Shown here one piece after another: positions 28,974 to 38,178 of a stretch of 64,000 bases of DNA. Origin of the DNA: Bacillus sp. SKDU12 (GTDB lineage Bacteria > Bacillota > Bacilli > Bacillales > Bacillaceae); assembly GCF_010093085.1 (NCBI RefSeq), contig NZ_MSRC01000017.1, positions 62,001 through 126,000 of the forward strand, in the 5' to 3' direction. The position numbers and the translations under genes were made by a program. The notes under the pieces were generated by a model that saw only the letters and a list, made by a program, of their open reading frames with translations, did no database searches and had not been told where the DNA came from. Position 1 is the stretch's first letter, and each line of letters opens with the position of its first letter.

Positions 28974-28997
28974 GTTTATTTTTTTGAAATCGGGAAT
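28974..28997 (+). promoter_or_regulatory. SigB promoter of gspA
   Basis: GTTTAT, a 12-base spacer and GGGAAT fit the SigB consensus. gspA is a classic SigB general-stress gene. Confidence 0.7.
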
Positions 28998-29031
28998 GTA
29001 ACTTGTACAACACAAAGGGAGATGAATACCA

Positions 29032-29892
29032 TTGAAGAAAGATGAAGTTATGCATATCGTGTCATGCGCAGATGATAATTATGCTCGTCATTTAGGTGGA
29101 ATGTTCGTTTCTTTATTGACAAATATGGATCAGGAGAGAGCGGTAAAATTATACGTCATTGATGGCGGAATTGAACCTGATAACAAAAAGAGATTGGAAG
29201 AAACCACTTTGAAATTCGGCGTGCCAATTGAGTTTTTAGAAGTGGACCCCAATATGTATGAATATGCGGTAGAGAGCACCCATATTACAAAAGCGGCGTA
29301 TTACCGCATTTCAATTCCTGACTTAATTAAGGATGAGAACATCAAACGAATGATTTATATCGACTGTGATGCGCTGATTCTTGAGGATGTTTCAAAACTG
29401 TGGGACTTGGATATTGCGCCGTATACTGTTGCTGCTGTTGAGGATGCAGGACAGCATGAACGCTTGAAAGAAATGAACGTCAGTGATACAGGGAAGTATT
29501 TTAACTCAGGTATCATGATTATCGACTTTGAACCTTGGAGAAAGCAAAACATCACAGAAAAAGTTATCGACTTTATCAATGAACACCCTGACGAAGATTT
29601 TCTTGTGCTGCATGACCAAGATGCACTGAATGCGATCTTGTATGATAAGTGGTATGAACTTCATCCGCGTTGGAACGCTCAAACTTATATCATTTTAAAA
29701 CAAAAAAAGCCTGCGACACTGTCAGGCCAGAAGCAATATAGAGAAACGAGAGAGAACCCAGCTATTGTTCACTTCTGCGGCGGAGAAAAGCCTTGGAATT
29801 CCAATACGAAACACCCGTATCGCGATCAATATTTCCACTACATGTCATATACGAAGTGGAGTACGATCAGCAATCCGGCAATGAACCAATAA
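29032..29892 (+). CDS. gspA: general stress glycosyltransferase GspA, family 8
   Basis: Cytoplasmic protein of 286 residues of glycosyltransferase family 8 (galactosyltransferase-like, retaining). The metal-binding DxD motif is DCDALI in MIYIDCDAL, and later motifs are FNSGIMIIDFEPW, HDQDALNAIL and IVHFCGGEKPW. Acceptor and donor are not known. TTG 29032 follows AAAGGGAGATG. It is made strongly under SigB in B. subtilis and is reported to affect motility. It is a single gene with its own terminator. Confidence 0.9.
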   Translation: MKKDEVMHIVSCADDNYARHLGGMFVSLLTNMDQERAVKLYVIDGGIEPDNKKRLEETTLKFGVPIEFLEVDPNMYEYAVESTHITKAAYYRISIPDLIKDENIKRMIYIDCDALILEDVSKLWDLDIAPYTVAAVEDAGQHERLKEMNVSDTGKYFNSGIMIIDFEPWRKQNITEKVIDFINEHPDEDFLVLHDQDALNAILYDKWYELHPRWNAQTYIILKQKKPATLSGQKQYRETRENPAIVHFCGGEKPWNSNTKHPYRDQYFHYMSYTKWSTISNPAMNQ

Positions 29893-29896
29893 ATGT

Positions 29897-29934
29897 AAAA
29901 ACGCTTTTGATCATCTCAAAAGCGTTTTTGTTTT
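29897..29934 (+). terminator. gspA terminator (possibly bidirectional)
   Basis: AAAAACGCTTTTGA and TCAAAAGCGTTTTT form a perfect 14-bp stem between gspA and sacY. Confidence 0.88.
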
Positions 29935-29937
29935 GTC

Positions 29938-30780
29938 TCAGCGTGCAACTGACCGCTGGTAAAACCGCTGAATATGCATGGCGATATAACATAATTCTTT
30001 TTCAGGAAACTCAAAGCCGTACTCCTTCTTCACAAATGTGCCGATGCTTAGGGCACACAGGAAGGCATCTTTAAACCTCTCTTTAATAATGTCGATCATT
30101 TCCGCATCCAGCTCGTAAATGGATTCGCCCGCTTTGATATGCTGAATGGCAAAGCGGAGATGGGTCACAAGCCGTTCATAAGAGATGGTATCCTCCACAA
30201 TATTGATCGACAGCTGAATTTCAATAATCCCGATAATATCACGGATCATCGTTGTAATATCAAGCGTCTGTGTCATATCCCCTGCATTGTTTCTTGCTGT
30301 ATGGATGTGCATGGCGATATTGCCGATTTCATCATCGGGAATGTGAATCCCTGTTTTCTCTTTAATCAGGGCTCTGGCCCACAAGCCGATCTGGAATTCC
30401 TTCGGGTAAAGAACTTTGATCTCATTTAACAGCGGGTTTTTAATGATCATTCCCTTGCTCAGGCGTTCGATCGCAAAGGAAAGATGGTCTGAAAAGGCGA
30501 CGTGAATTCGCTCGTTGATTTTGATGTTCAGCTCTTTTTCAGCATGGGAAATAATTTGCGCGGACATCTGAATATGATCCTCCGGCAATGTTTCTAAAAT
30601 CTCTTCGAACTGCTTATAGTCATCTGTATCTTTTCTGACAAACGTTTTTTCTATTTTTGACTGGTCGACAATATCATTCTTCCTTTTGTCGAACGCGATT
30701 CCTGCACCTAAGAGAATCTTCTCTGTATTTTGATCCTTTACGACGATAGCATTATGATTTAAAATTCTTTTAATTTTCAT
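29938..30780 (-). CDS. sacY: BglG-family transcriptional antiterminator SacY
   Basis: RNA-binding antiterminator of 280 residues. It has an N-terminal CAT RNA-binding domain (1-55, with [10 protein letters not shown] and [13 protein letters not shown]) and two PTS regulation domains with conserved histidines ([27 protein letters not shown]). It binds the RAT hairpin in sucrose-inducible leaders, mainly sacB for levansucrase, and stops terminator formation. SacX inactivates it by phosphorylation when sucrose is scarce. All key motifs are intact, in contrast to the ruined paralogue sacT at 61900-62563. Confidence 0.94.
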   Translation of the reverse strand: MKIKRILNHNAIVVKDQNTEKILLGAGIAFDKRKNDIVDQSKIEKTFVRKDTDDYKQFEEILETLPEDHIQMSAQIISHAEKELNIKINERIHVAFSDHLSFAIERLSKGMIIKNPLLNEIKVLYPKEFQIGLWARALIKEKTGIHIPDDEIGNIAMHIHTARNNAGDMTQTLDITTMIRDIIGIIEIQLSINIVEDTISYERLVTHLRFAIQHIKAGESIYELDAEMIDIIKERFKDAFLCALSIGTFVKKEYGFEFPEKELCYIAMHIQRFYQRSVAR

Positions 30781-30833
30781 AGCTTTTTTGTCCTTTCATC
30801 CCCCGTTTTATGAATGAAAACGAATAAATCCAG

Positions 30834-32213
30834 TTATTCTGTCTCTTCTTTAAACCCGAGAAACAATGTAGCTATAAAAGCAGAGACGGCTGCGATCAAA
30901 ATACCGATTATATAATGAACAAAATTGGCGGCGCCGAACGGCAGCACGATCGAAATCATCGGAATGCCTGTCAGCCCATAGGAATTCGAAACGACATGAG
31001 CTGCAACCACGTATGCTCCGCCAATAGAGCCGCCGATGGCGGCTCCGATAAAGGGACGGATCAGTTTGACATTTACTCCGAATATAATCGGTTCTACAAT
31101 GCCTAAAAACGCGGTCAGGGAAGCGGGGAGCGCAATTTTCTTCAAATTTGATTGTTTTGTTTTGAAGAAAACCGCAAGGCCCGCTCCGCCTTGAGCCACA
31201 TTCGCCATCGACCATATCGGCACTAAAAAGTTCACGCCGACATGCGGATCAGCAAGCAGCGTTGCCTCAATCGCATAAAAGCTATGATGCAGGCCAGACA
31301 GAACGATAGTGGAGTAAATGCCGCCGAACAGGGCTCCGGCAACAATGCCGGCGTGATCATAAATATAGACAATCGACTGTGTCATGATCTGACCGATGAT
31401 GGACGCAACGGGATTCATCATTATCAGTGAGAGGCACCCTGTCACCATAACTGTAATAAAAGGAATGATGACGACATCAAGCGACTTCGGCACAATCAAT
31501 TTTAAGAGCTTCTCAATTTGGCTCATGACATAAACGGAGAGAAGAATCGGTATAATGGAACCCTGATAGCCCATCAACGGAATATGCAGCCCTCCCATGT
31601 CTAAGAAAGCGGGAGTTTTACTGCCGAGCATAGATGGGTCCAGCAAATCAGGATGCGTCAGGAGCCCTGCCAGCACTGCCCCTAAATAAGGGTTGCTGCC
31701 AAATTGCCGTGCGGCACTGAAGCCGACCAAAATCGGCAGCAAAATAAAGGCTGTGCTGGACACGAGATCAAGTATTTTGATCCACGGACTTCCCGCTGCG
31801 AACCAGTGAAACACCTTAATCATCCCGATCAGCCCCATGAGCAGGCCGCTTGCCGTTATTGCAGGGATGATCGGCACAAAGATATCGGATAGTGTTTTTG
31901 CAAATGCTGCGACAGGGTTCAGCTTTCGGCTGGCCTTTTTCTGTTGAACAGGTTCTTTAGAAGGCATGGCCTCCCACATCTGAACGACTTCTTTATATAT
32001 TTTATGAACGACGCCCGCTCCAAAGATAATCTGGAATAGCCCATATCGAAAAAAGGTGCCCTGTACGCCTTGCAGGTTTTCTATGGCTTGTATATCGATT
32101 TTCGTCTCGTCTTTTATATTAAAACGAAGACGAGTCGTACAATGGCTGATGCTGATAATATTGCTTTTTCCTCCTGCGAGGAGCACTAGTTCTTTTGCGA
32201 TTTCTTTTTGCAA
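30834..32213 (-). CDS. sacX: sucrose PTS-type sensor permease EIIBC SacX
   Basis: Protein of 459 residues with an EIIB domain at the N terminus (Cys25 in ISHCTTRLRF) and a ten-helix EIIC domain with GIVEPIIFGVNVKL. It acts as a negative regulator of SacY and as a low-efficiency sucrose transporter. It starts at TTG 32213 after AAAGGAGG. It is encoded just upstream of sacY with a 53-bp gap. With sacP absent from the normal locus in this window, it may be the only sucrose-type PTS permease left nearby. Confidence 0.93.
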   Translation of the reverse strand: MQKEIAKELVLLAGGKSNIISISHCTTRLRFNIKDETKIDIQAIENLQGVQGTFFRYGLFQIIFGAGVVHKIYKEVVQMWEAMPSKEPVQQKKASRKLNPVAAFAKTLSDIFVPIIPAITASGLLMGLIGMIKVFHWFAAGSPWIKILDLVSSTAFILLPILVGFSAARQFGSNPYLGAVLAGLLTHPDLLDPSMLGSKTPAFLDMGGLHIPLMGYQGSIIPILLSVYVMSQIEKLLKLIVPKSLDVVIIPFITVMVTGCLSLIMMNPVASIIGQIMTQSIVYIYDHAGIVAGALFGGIYSTIVLSGLHHSFYAIEATLLADPHVGVNFLVPIWSMANVAQGGAGLAVFFKTKQSNLKKIALPASLTAFLGIVEPIIFGVNVKLIRPFIGAAIGGSIGGAYVVAAHVVSNSYGLTGIPMISIVLPFGAANFVHYIIGILIAAVSAFIATLFLGFKEETE

Positions 32214-32619
32214 GCAATCAAAACCTCCTTTGCAGAAGAAAAGTCGGCTTGTTTATCGTATCAAATGAAAAGTTGACAATCAAAGTGAAAAAAGTGAGAA
32301 ATACCGGCTGAAAATGACAAAACGTGCAGGAACAGCACAAAAAATGCCCGCATCGGTGACGGAGCATGAGAATAAGGGGGTATCCATGGCGCCGTTATGA
32401 GTCCAACACGAAAAGAAGAGTTGAAAATGCCCTGTTTTTAGGCATTTATACTCCCTTTGCATCATTGGGGCTTGCCTGCCTGCCAGTCACAATCCCTCCA
32501 TATGTGGTGATAACTGTAATAACGTTCATTTTATGATGTTCATCGCTTGATAGCAATAGTAGAAAAAGCCTGCGGGTAAAATGGGAAAAAGGTTGCGTAT
32601 GGTTGTTTTTTTGAATAAA
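32214..32619. other. sacX-epr intergenic region
   Basis: About 400 bases without a credible gene. On the minus strand TTGTCA with ATAAAC 17 bases downstream (near 32255-32275) is a weak candidate sacX promoter. DegU is known to act here in B. subtilis, but I could not pick out its sites. Confidence 0.35.
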
Positions 32620-32663
32620 AAAAAGCCTCTAAGACCCTAAAATATAAGTCTTACAGGCTTTTT
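32620..32663 (-). terminator. epr terminator
   Basis: AAAAAGCCTCTAAGAC and GTCTTACAGGCTTTTT form a long stem with one mismatch and T runs, directly after the epr stop. Confidence 0.85.
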
Positions 32664-32665
32664 GG

Positions 32666-34603
32666 TTACTTCTTCGGTTTAACGGCATTCAGCCGTTTTT
32701 GCAGCTTTGTTTTTTCATTGGATGCTTTTAACTGATTCACTGCGGATTGAGCGGATTTCTTTGATTTTTTTGTTTTGTCTTTTTCCGCTTTCTTAACTTT
32801 GGTTTTGGCAGTTTCGATATGTTTTGCTTTGGCTGCTGCCGCTTTTTTCTTCACTTTATCTACCCGTTTTTGCAATGACGTTTTGTCTTTGCCGGATTGT
32901 AGCTGATTGACTGCTGATTGTGCTTTTGCCGCATTTGCATCGGTTGGCTTCTTTTCAGCCGCAGATACAGATTGCTGCGCTGTTTTCAAATTGGCGCTCT
33001 TCACTTTGTTCAGGCGTTTTTGCAGGCCCGTTTTTTCTGAACCTGCCGGAAGCTTGCTGACTGTTGATTGTGCGCTGTCAACATCTGGTTTCCTTTTGCT
33101 TTTTTCCGCTTTCGCCACTTTCTCTTTCGCCTGCTTTGATGCGATGTAGCGTTTTACTTGGTCTAAGCGTTTTTGCAGATTCTTTTTATCTGTTCCGTTT
33201 GAAAGCTTATTAATAGGAGTTTGTGCTGTATCAACGGTCTGCTGTGTTTTATATTTTTCCGCCTTTGCCACTTTGTCTTTCGCATCTTTTACATCTCTGT
33301 ATGACTGTACTTTATCCAGTCTTTTTTGCAGGGCTGTTTTGGCATTGGAATTCGGAAGCTTGCTGACGAGCTTTCTCGCTTTGTCGATATCGGTTTGTGC
33401 TTTTGTTTGTTCCGCTTTTTTTACTGCTTGTTCTGTCGTCGTGTACCCTGAGTCTGATTTCTGCACTTTATACTGGATTAAGCCATAGCCAAATTGCTGA
33501 TCGCGGCCTGGAGCTCCCGGATCAAAGATATTTTTCTGCATATCCGCTCGAAGCTGCACATTTGTCTTGGCAGGATCACGCTGTTTTAACAAAGCAAACA
33601 TGGCAGCGGCGTGAGGTGTCGCTTGTGATGTTCCGCTCCCAGTCGCATAATATTGGTTTAAGTAAGTGCTCGTGATATTTGTTCCCGGCGCTGAAAATTC
33701 AACTTCATTCCCAGTCGTTGAGAAGGAGGCAAGCCGATTATTTTCATTTGTTGCTGAAACCGCAACGACACTGCTGTACGCGGCCGGATAGTTCACTGGC
33801 TTGCTGTTTCCGTCATTTCCGCTTGCGGCAACAAGCAGAATGCCTTGCTCATATGCTTTGTCCACGGCGTCATGGAGGATGTTGCTGTCTGCCGTCGTGC
33901 CAAGGCTCATATTGATAATATCCATCCTGTTTGTGATCGACCAGTCGATTCCTTGAAGAAGGCTTTGAAGATCCCCCGAACCGTTCCGATCAAGCGCTTT
34001 AACCGCGTATATTTGTGCTTCAGGTGCGATGCCGTCAATTCCGTAGCCATTATGCTTAGCTCCGATAATCCCTGCGACATGTGTTCCGTGGCCGTTATCA
34101 TCTTTGTAAGAAGAGGTATAGCTGACAGCTGAAAACCCACCGGCAATCGACAGGTCATCATGGGGGGAGATCCCGCTGTCGATGACTGCAATTTTGACAT
34201 TCTTGCCTGTCAGTCCCGCTTTCCAAGCCTGTTTTACTTGAATTGGTTCAAGGTTCCACTGCCCGAAGTTGTCAGAGGCCTTAGTGCTGCCTGAAAGCAC
34301 TTTGATATCTGTGCCGCCCGCTGCGGTCAATGAAACATTGTTTTCAACATACAAAATATCAGGGTCTTGTTTTAATTCTTTTACTGTCTCCTGATCTGCT
34401 GTGACTGCTACAGCTGGAAGGTGCTTATACTGCTGTTCAACCTCAGCATCGCTGTCAAGGACGGTATCTTTGACGGCTTTATTTTTATAAACCACAATAA
34501 CTTCTTTCTCGCTGCTTGTTTGCGCGTGAGCGAGAGGGCCTATGGCGAGAAAACTGAAAAACAGAGTGACTGATACAACAAGTTTGCAAGACATGTTTTT
34601 CAT
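32666..34603 (-). CDS. epr: minor extracellular serine protease Epr
   Basis: Secreted subtilase of 645 residues. It has a signal peptide (1-27, ending AHA), an I9 inhibitor propeptide (about 34-93) and a catalytic domain with Asp142 (VIDSGIS), His172 (NGHGTHVAG), oxyanion Asn263 and Ser326 (GTSQATPHA). After about residue 395 comes a 250-residue lysine-rich tail. It is built of five or six degenerate repeats of about 45 residues, each containing LQKRLxxV. The tail is thought to be cleaved or to bind the wall. Epr is SigD-dependent in B. subtilis and affects swarming. GGAG lies seven bases before the ATG. Confidence 0.93.
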   Translation of the reverse strand: MKNMSCKLVVSVTLFFSFLAIGPLAHAQTSSEKEVIVVYKNKAVKDTVLDSDAEVEQQYKHLPAVAVTADQETVKELKQDPDILYVENNVSLTAAGGTDIKVLSGSTKASDNFGQWNLEPIQVKQAWKAGLTGKNVKIAVIDSGISPHDDLSIAGGFSAVSYTSSYKDDNGHGTHVAGIIGAKHNGYGIDGIAPEAQIYAVKALDRNGSGDLQSLLQGIDWSITNRMDIINMSLGTTADSNILHDAVDKAYEQGILLVAASGNDGNSKPVNYPAAYSSVVAVSATNENNRLASFSTTGNEVEFSAPGTNITSTYLNQYYATGSGTSQATPHAAAMFALLKQRDPAKTNVQLRADMQKNIFDPGAPGRDQQFGYGLIQYKVQKSDSGYTTTEQAVKKAEQTKAQTDIDKARKLVSKLPNSNAKTALQKRLDKVQSYRDVKDAKDKVAKAEKYKTQQTVDTAQTPINKLSNGTDKKNLQKRLDQVKRYIASKQAKEKVAKAEKSKRKPDVDSAQSTVSKLPAGSEKTGLQKRLNKVKSANLKTAQQSVSAAEKKPTDANAAKAQSAVNQLQSGKDKTSLQKRVDKVKKKAAAAKAKHIETAKTKVKKAEKDKTKKSKKSAQSAVNQLKASNEKTKLQKRLNAVKPKK

Positions 34604-34637
34604 GATGAATCTCCTCTTTCTATGATGTTTGATATAT

Positions 34638-34645
34638 ATATCGGA
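34638..34645 (-). promoter_or_regulatory. SigD-like -10 element of epr
   Basis: The minus strand reads TCCGATAT, one base from the SigD -10 consensus GCCGATAT, with TAAA 12 bases upstream (shorter than the usual 15). Confidence 0.4.
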
Positions 34646-34748
34646 GAAAAAACAGGGTTTAATAGTAAGGGGAATATTTTTAATGAACAGGGTTGTTTAG
34701 CAGCATTTAGATTTTTTCCGGAGAAAGAGGAAATTTTTCGAATGAATA

Positions 34749-34762
34749 TGTAAGCGTTTACA
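34749..34762 (+). promoter_or_regulatory. cre site upstream of ywbA
   Basis: TGTAAGCGTTTACA is a fully palindromic, perfect match to the CcpA cre consensus, 64 bases before the ywbA start. It predicts glucose control of ywbA. Confidence 0.85.
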
Positions 34763-34825
34763 AAATAAGATAAAGAAAACATTGCGAAGGTTGTTCACAA
34801 AGCAATGAAAAAGGGGGCTATTCAG

Positions 34826-36160
34826 ATGACCGCATTCACTCGGGTGATGGAAGAAAAAATAATGCCGGTCGCCGGGAAAATTGCCGGACAGCGGCATCTC
34901 AGCGCATTGCGTGACGGAATTATCCTAACCATGCCGCTGATTATTATCGGGTCTGTCTTTTTGATTTTAACGAGCCTGCCGATTCCGGGTTATGCAGATT
35001 TCATGGCGAGTGTGTTTGGGGAAGAGTGGGCGGATAAGCTCAGTTATCCCGTTAATGCTTCATTTGATATTATGGCGATGATCGCCGCTTTTGGCATCGC
35101 TTATCGTCTTGCGGAAAGCTATGGCGTTGATGCTCTTTCGGCTGGCGCGATATCAATTGCAGCATTTCTATTGGCAACACCGTTTGAGGTGCCGTTTACG
35201 CCGGATGGTTCAACCGAATCCACATTAGTCGGCGGCGGAATCCCAATTACACTGCTTGGCAGCAAAGGTTTATTTGTCGCTATGCTGATCGCTTTGTTTT
35301 CAACGGAAATGTACCGGTACATTATTCAAATAAATATCGTTTTCAAAATGCCAGACGGCGTGCCGCCGGCGGTAAGTAAATCATTTGTCGCGCTGATTCC
35401 CGGCTTTATCATTGTGTTTTTCGTATGGCTGGCACGTCTGTTGATTGAAATGACGCCATTTCAGAGCCTGCACAATGTCGTAGGAGATCTGCTTGGCACA
35501 CCGCTTTCGATTCTTGGCGGCAGTCTCGGCGGAAGCCTGATCGCTGAATTTGTACAGATGCTGCTTTGGTCATGCGGGATTCACGGAGCTTCCATCATCG
35601 GCGGAATTATGGCGCCGATTTGGTATGGCGCGATGGATGCTAACCGTCTCGCGTTTCAGGCGGGTGAGGCACTGCCAAGTATTTTTACGACTCAATTTTT
35701 TCAAATCTGGATCAATGTCGGCGGAAGCGGAGCGACGCTTGCGCTTGTCCTGACTATGCTGGTACGCTCACGGAGCAAACAAATGAAGCAGCTTGGCCGC
35801 TTGGGGATTGGCCCTGCGCTATTTAATATTAACGAGCCGATCATTTTCGGCATGCCGCTTGTCATGAACCCGCTTCTTATCGTTCCGTTCATCATCGCAC
35901 CGCTCCTTACAATAACCGCAACTTATATCGGCATGAGCACTGGACTGGTGGCTAGGCCGGCCGGCATCGCCGTGCCATGGACAATGCCGCCGCTCATATC
36001 AGGCTACCTGGCGACAGGCGGAAAAGTATCAGGCGCCGTTATGCAGCTGGTGAATCTGCTGATCACCTGCGTCCTCTACTATCCGTTTTTCAGAATATGG
36101 GACTATCAAAAATGGAAGGAAGAGAGTGCGGCTGAAGCAGGGGAGAAGAATGTTATGTGA
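34826..36160 (+). CDS. ywbA: PTS EIIC permease, lactose/cellobiose class, orphan
   Basis: Membrane protein of 444 residues and about ten helices, aligning end to end with LicC. Shared segments include MPVAGKIAGQRHLSALRDG, FNINEPIIFGMP and AVPWTMPPLISGYLATGG. No EIIA or EIIB gene is adjacent, so it must borrow phosphate carriers, perhaps LicA/LicB, or act without them. ATG 34826 follows AAAAAGGGGG; an upstream ATG at 34805 has no ribosome site. The sugar is unknown but is probably a beta-glucoside oligomer. Confidence 0.88.
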   Translation: MTAFTRVMEEKIMPVAGKIAGQRHLSALRDGIILTMPLIIIGSVFLILTSLPIPGYADFMASVFGEEWADKLSYPVNASFDIMAMIAAFGIAYRLAESYGVDALSAGAISIAAFLLATPFEVPFTPDGSTESTLVGGGIPITLLGSKGLFVAMLIALFSTEMYRYIIQINIVFKMPDGVPPAVSKSFVALIPGFIIVFFVWLARLLIEMTPFQSLHNVVGDLLGTPLSILGGSLGGSLIAEFVQMLLWSCGIHGASIIGGIMAPIWYGAMDANRLAFQAGEALPSIFTTQFFQIWINVGGSGATLALVLTMLVRSRSKQMKQLGRLGIGPALFNINEPIIFGMPLVMNPLLIVPFIIAPLLTITATYIGMSTGLVARPAGIAVPWTMPPLISGYLATGGKVSGAVMQLVNLLITCVLYYPFFRIWDYQKWKEESAAEAGEKNVM

Positions 36161-36231
36161 TCGAAAAAAAAATAAGGGGAAAAGGCAATCTGTTTCATGT
36201 AAGGGAAATATGTCCTCTAGCTGTTTTCCGA

Positions 36232-36411
36232 ACATAACTGAGTCGAACTTGCAGACAGATTTGATATTGCTGTCACAGAGTTCATCTTGACTGATAAAAA
36301 GGACTTTGTGTTTATGGGTGTTAAAGGTGAAAACATCAATGAATTGATTCTGCGTATGGGCTGGGGAGCCATGATTTGCGATGAGTCAACGTATATGAGC
36401 TGGTATAGATG
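36232..36411 (+). pseudogene. fragment of a decayed gene after ywbA (ywbB position)
   Basis: A frame with one internal stop (36237-36239) encodes a protein-like end: VELADRFDIAVTEF, ILTDKKDFVFMGVKGENIN, ELILRMGWGAMICDE, STYMSWYR, then TGA. It has no start codon or ribosome site and no family I recognise. From memory, 168 has an uncharacterised gene, ywbB, between ywbA and ywbC, so this may be its remaining 3' end. Confidence 0.4.
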
Positions 36412-36414
36412 AAA

Positions 36415-36446
36415 AAAGAACGTACATCTCAGCATGTACGTTCTTT
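36415..36446 (-). terminator. ywbC terminator
   Basis: AAAGAACGTACAT and ATGTACGTTCTTT form a perfect 13-bp stem followed on the minus strand by T's. Confidence 0.88.
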
Positions 36447-36450
36447 ATTT

Positions 36451-36831
36451 TTAACGCTGAAAGAGCTCAATCCACTCACCATCAGGACCTTCGATATAAA
36501 AATAACGGTATCCGTTTGGAAGTGTTGTGATCTCTTTATCGATAAATTTCGCGTTCATTCTTTCCGCTTTTGTATATTCAGCCGCGATGTCATCCGTCAG
36601 CAGGGCGATGTGATGTACTTTTCCTTCGGCGGGAAGCTCGCTGCTGTAGCCTTGAATCAGTTCAATTTCTGTTTCCGGGCCGTCTTCAAAGCCGAGAAAA
36701 GCAAGCTCGATCACACCGTTCGTATGTGTGATGCGATCCTTCAATTTCATGCCGAGAACCTCTTCATAAAATGTGATGGACGCGTTCATATCTCTTACCA
36801 TAATGCCTGTATGATCAATTCGTTTTGCCAT
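36451..36831 (-). CDS. ywbC: VOC-superfamily (glyoxalase I-like) protein YwbC
   Basis: Protein of 126 residues with two betaalphabetabetabeta modules. All four expected metal ligands are visible: His7 in RIDHTGIMV, the Glu in GVIELAFLG, the His in KVHHIALLTDD and the final Glu in GEWIELFQ. This agrees with a functional glyoxalase-like lyase, perhaps acting on methylglyoxal adducts, though the substrate is unproven. It is a single gene with an AGGAGG ribosome site, divergent from ywbD. Confidence 0.87.
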   Translation of the reverse strand: MAKRIDHTGIMVRDMNASITFYEEVLGMKLKDRITHTNGVIELAFLGFEDGPETEIELIQGYSSELPAEGKVHHIALLTDDIAAEYTKAERMNAKFIDKEITTLPNGYRYFYIEGPDGEWIELFQR

Positions 36832-36953
36832 GCTGTTCCTCCTCGTAACTCTTATTTGTCTATCGTAGAAAAACCTTTCCTTTCTGTCAATGCAGACATC
36901 TTGGCGTTTTGTGGTACGATAAGGGAAAGCAAACAGAAAGAGGACGAACAGAT

Positions 36954-38141
36954 ATGAAGCTACTCACCTTAAAGAAAGCACACGCTGCAAAAATCAAAAA
37001 AGGCTATCCGCTCATCGATAAGGAAGCTCTCGCAGGGAGTGCGGGACATGTGAAAGAAGGAGACCTCATTGATATCGTGTCAGAAAGCGGCGAGTTTCTC
37101 GCGCGAGGCTATTATGGTCTGCAAAACAAAGGGGTCGGCTGGACGCTCACCCGCAACAAAGATGAACAGATTGACCAAGCATTTTTTCTCGGCAAATTAA
37201 CAAAAGCGGTTCAAGCGCGCGCCAAACTATTCACCGCCCAAGATACAACGGCTTTCCGCCTGTTCAATGGCGAAGGCGACGGCATCGGCGGCGTCACAAT
37301 CGACTATTATGGCGGCTACCTGCTGGTTCAGTGGTACAGCAAAGGCATTTACACTTTTAAAGACATGCTGATTTCCGCTTTGGATGAACTGAATCTTGAT
37401 TATAAAGCGGTTTACGAGAAAAAGCGCTTCGACACGGCTGGACAGTATGTTGAAGATGATGATTTCTTGAAAGGGACAAGAGGCGAATTCCCGCTCATTA
37501 TTCAGGAAAACGGCATTCAATACGCGGTTGATCTAAATGAAGGCGCCATGACGGGTATCTTTTTGGATCAGAGACATGTGCGCAAGGCGATCAGAGACCG
37601 GTATGCTAAAGGAAAAACAGTGTTAAATACGTTTTCTTATACGGGTGCATTCTCCGTGGCAGCGGCGCTTGGCGGAGCGGAAAAAACAACAAGCGTGGAC
37701 GTGGCAAACCGAAGCCTGGCCAAAACGATCGAGCAATTCAGCGTGAACAAGCTCGATTACGAGGCACACGATATTAAGGTAATGGACGTGTTTAACTATT
37801 TTTCATACGCGGCGAAAAAGAATCTCCGTTTTGATTTAATTATTCTCGACCCGCCTTCCTTTGCACGGACAAAAAAGCGCACCTTCAGCGCGGCCAAGGA
37901 TTACAAAAACCTGTTAAAGGAAACGATCGCGATCACAGCTGACAAGGGCATCATCGTTGCTTCCACAAACAGCAGCGCCTTCGGCATGAAGAAATTCAAA
38001 GGCTTTATTGATGCTGCCTTTAAAGAAACAAATGAACGCTACACCATCATTGAGGAATTTACACTGCCAGAGGATTTCAAAACAACTTCGGCATTTCCGG
38101 AAGGCAACTATTTAAAAGTGGTCTTTCTCCAGAAAAAATAA
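36954..38141 (+). CDS. ywbD: PUA-domain SAM-dependent RNA methyltransferase, RlmI-like
   Basis: Protein of 395 residues with an N-terminal PUA domain (about 1-75, KKGYPLIDKEALAG), a middle domain and a Rossmann methyltransferase domain. The motif TFSYTGAFSVAAALGG is motif I, and LDPPSFARTKK is the DPP catalytic loop. The family includes E. coli RlmI, which makes 5-methylcytosine in 23S rRNA; the exact target here is inferred. ATG 36954 follows AAAGAGG. The open frame extends upstream to 36909 without a ribosome site. Confidence 0.88.
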   Translation: MKLLTLKKAHAAKIKKGYPLIDKEALAGSAGHVKEGDLIDIVSESGEFLARGYYGLQNKGVGWTLTRNKDEQIDQAFFLGKLTKAVQARAKLFTAQDTTAFRLFNGEGDGIGGVTIDYYGGYLLVQWYSKGIYTFKDMLISALDELNLDYKAVYEKKRFDTAGQYVEDDDFLKGTRGEFPLIIQENGIQYAVDLNEGAMTGIFLDQRHVRKAIRDRYAKGKTVLNTFSYTGAFSVAAALGGAEKTTSVDVANRSLAKTIEQFSVNKLDYEAHDIKVMDVFNYFSYAAKKNLRFDLIILDPPSFARTKKRTFSAAKDYKNLLKETIAITADKGIIVASTNSSAFGMKKFKGFIDAAFKETNERYTIIEEFTLPEDFKTTSAFPEGNYLKVVFLQKK

Positions 38142-38145
38142 AGCA

Positions 38146-38178
38146 AAAAGCTGCCCGTTTTAGGAGCAGCTTTTTTTA
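38146..38178. terminator. terminator between ywbD and ywbE
   Basis: AAAAAGCTGC and GCAGCTTTTTTT form the stem; the end of ywbE overlaps the right arm. Confidence 0.82.

Noticed and set aside
29938-32213. sacX-sacY as a recently acquired island
   Set aside because: Order, lengths and motifs match the ancestral B. subtilis locus next to epr; no mobile element or repeat flanks it.
32700-33420. Plus-strand open frames opposite epr
   Set aside because: Long frames there are the complement of the lysine-rich Epr repeats, which yields Phe- and Ala-rich nonsense without ribosome sites.
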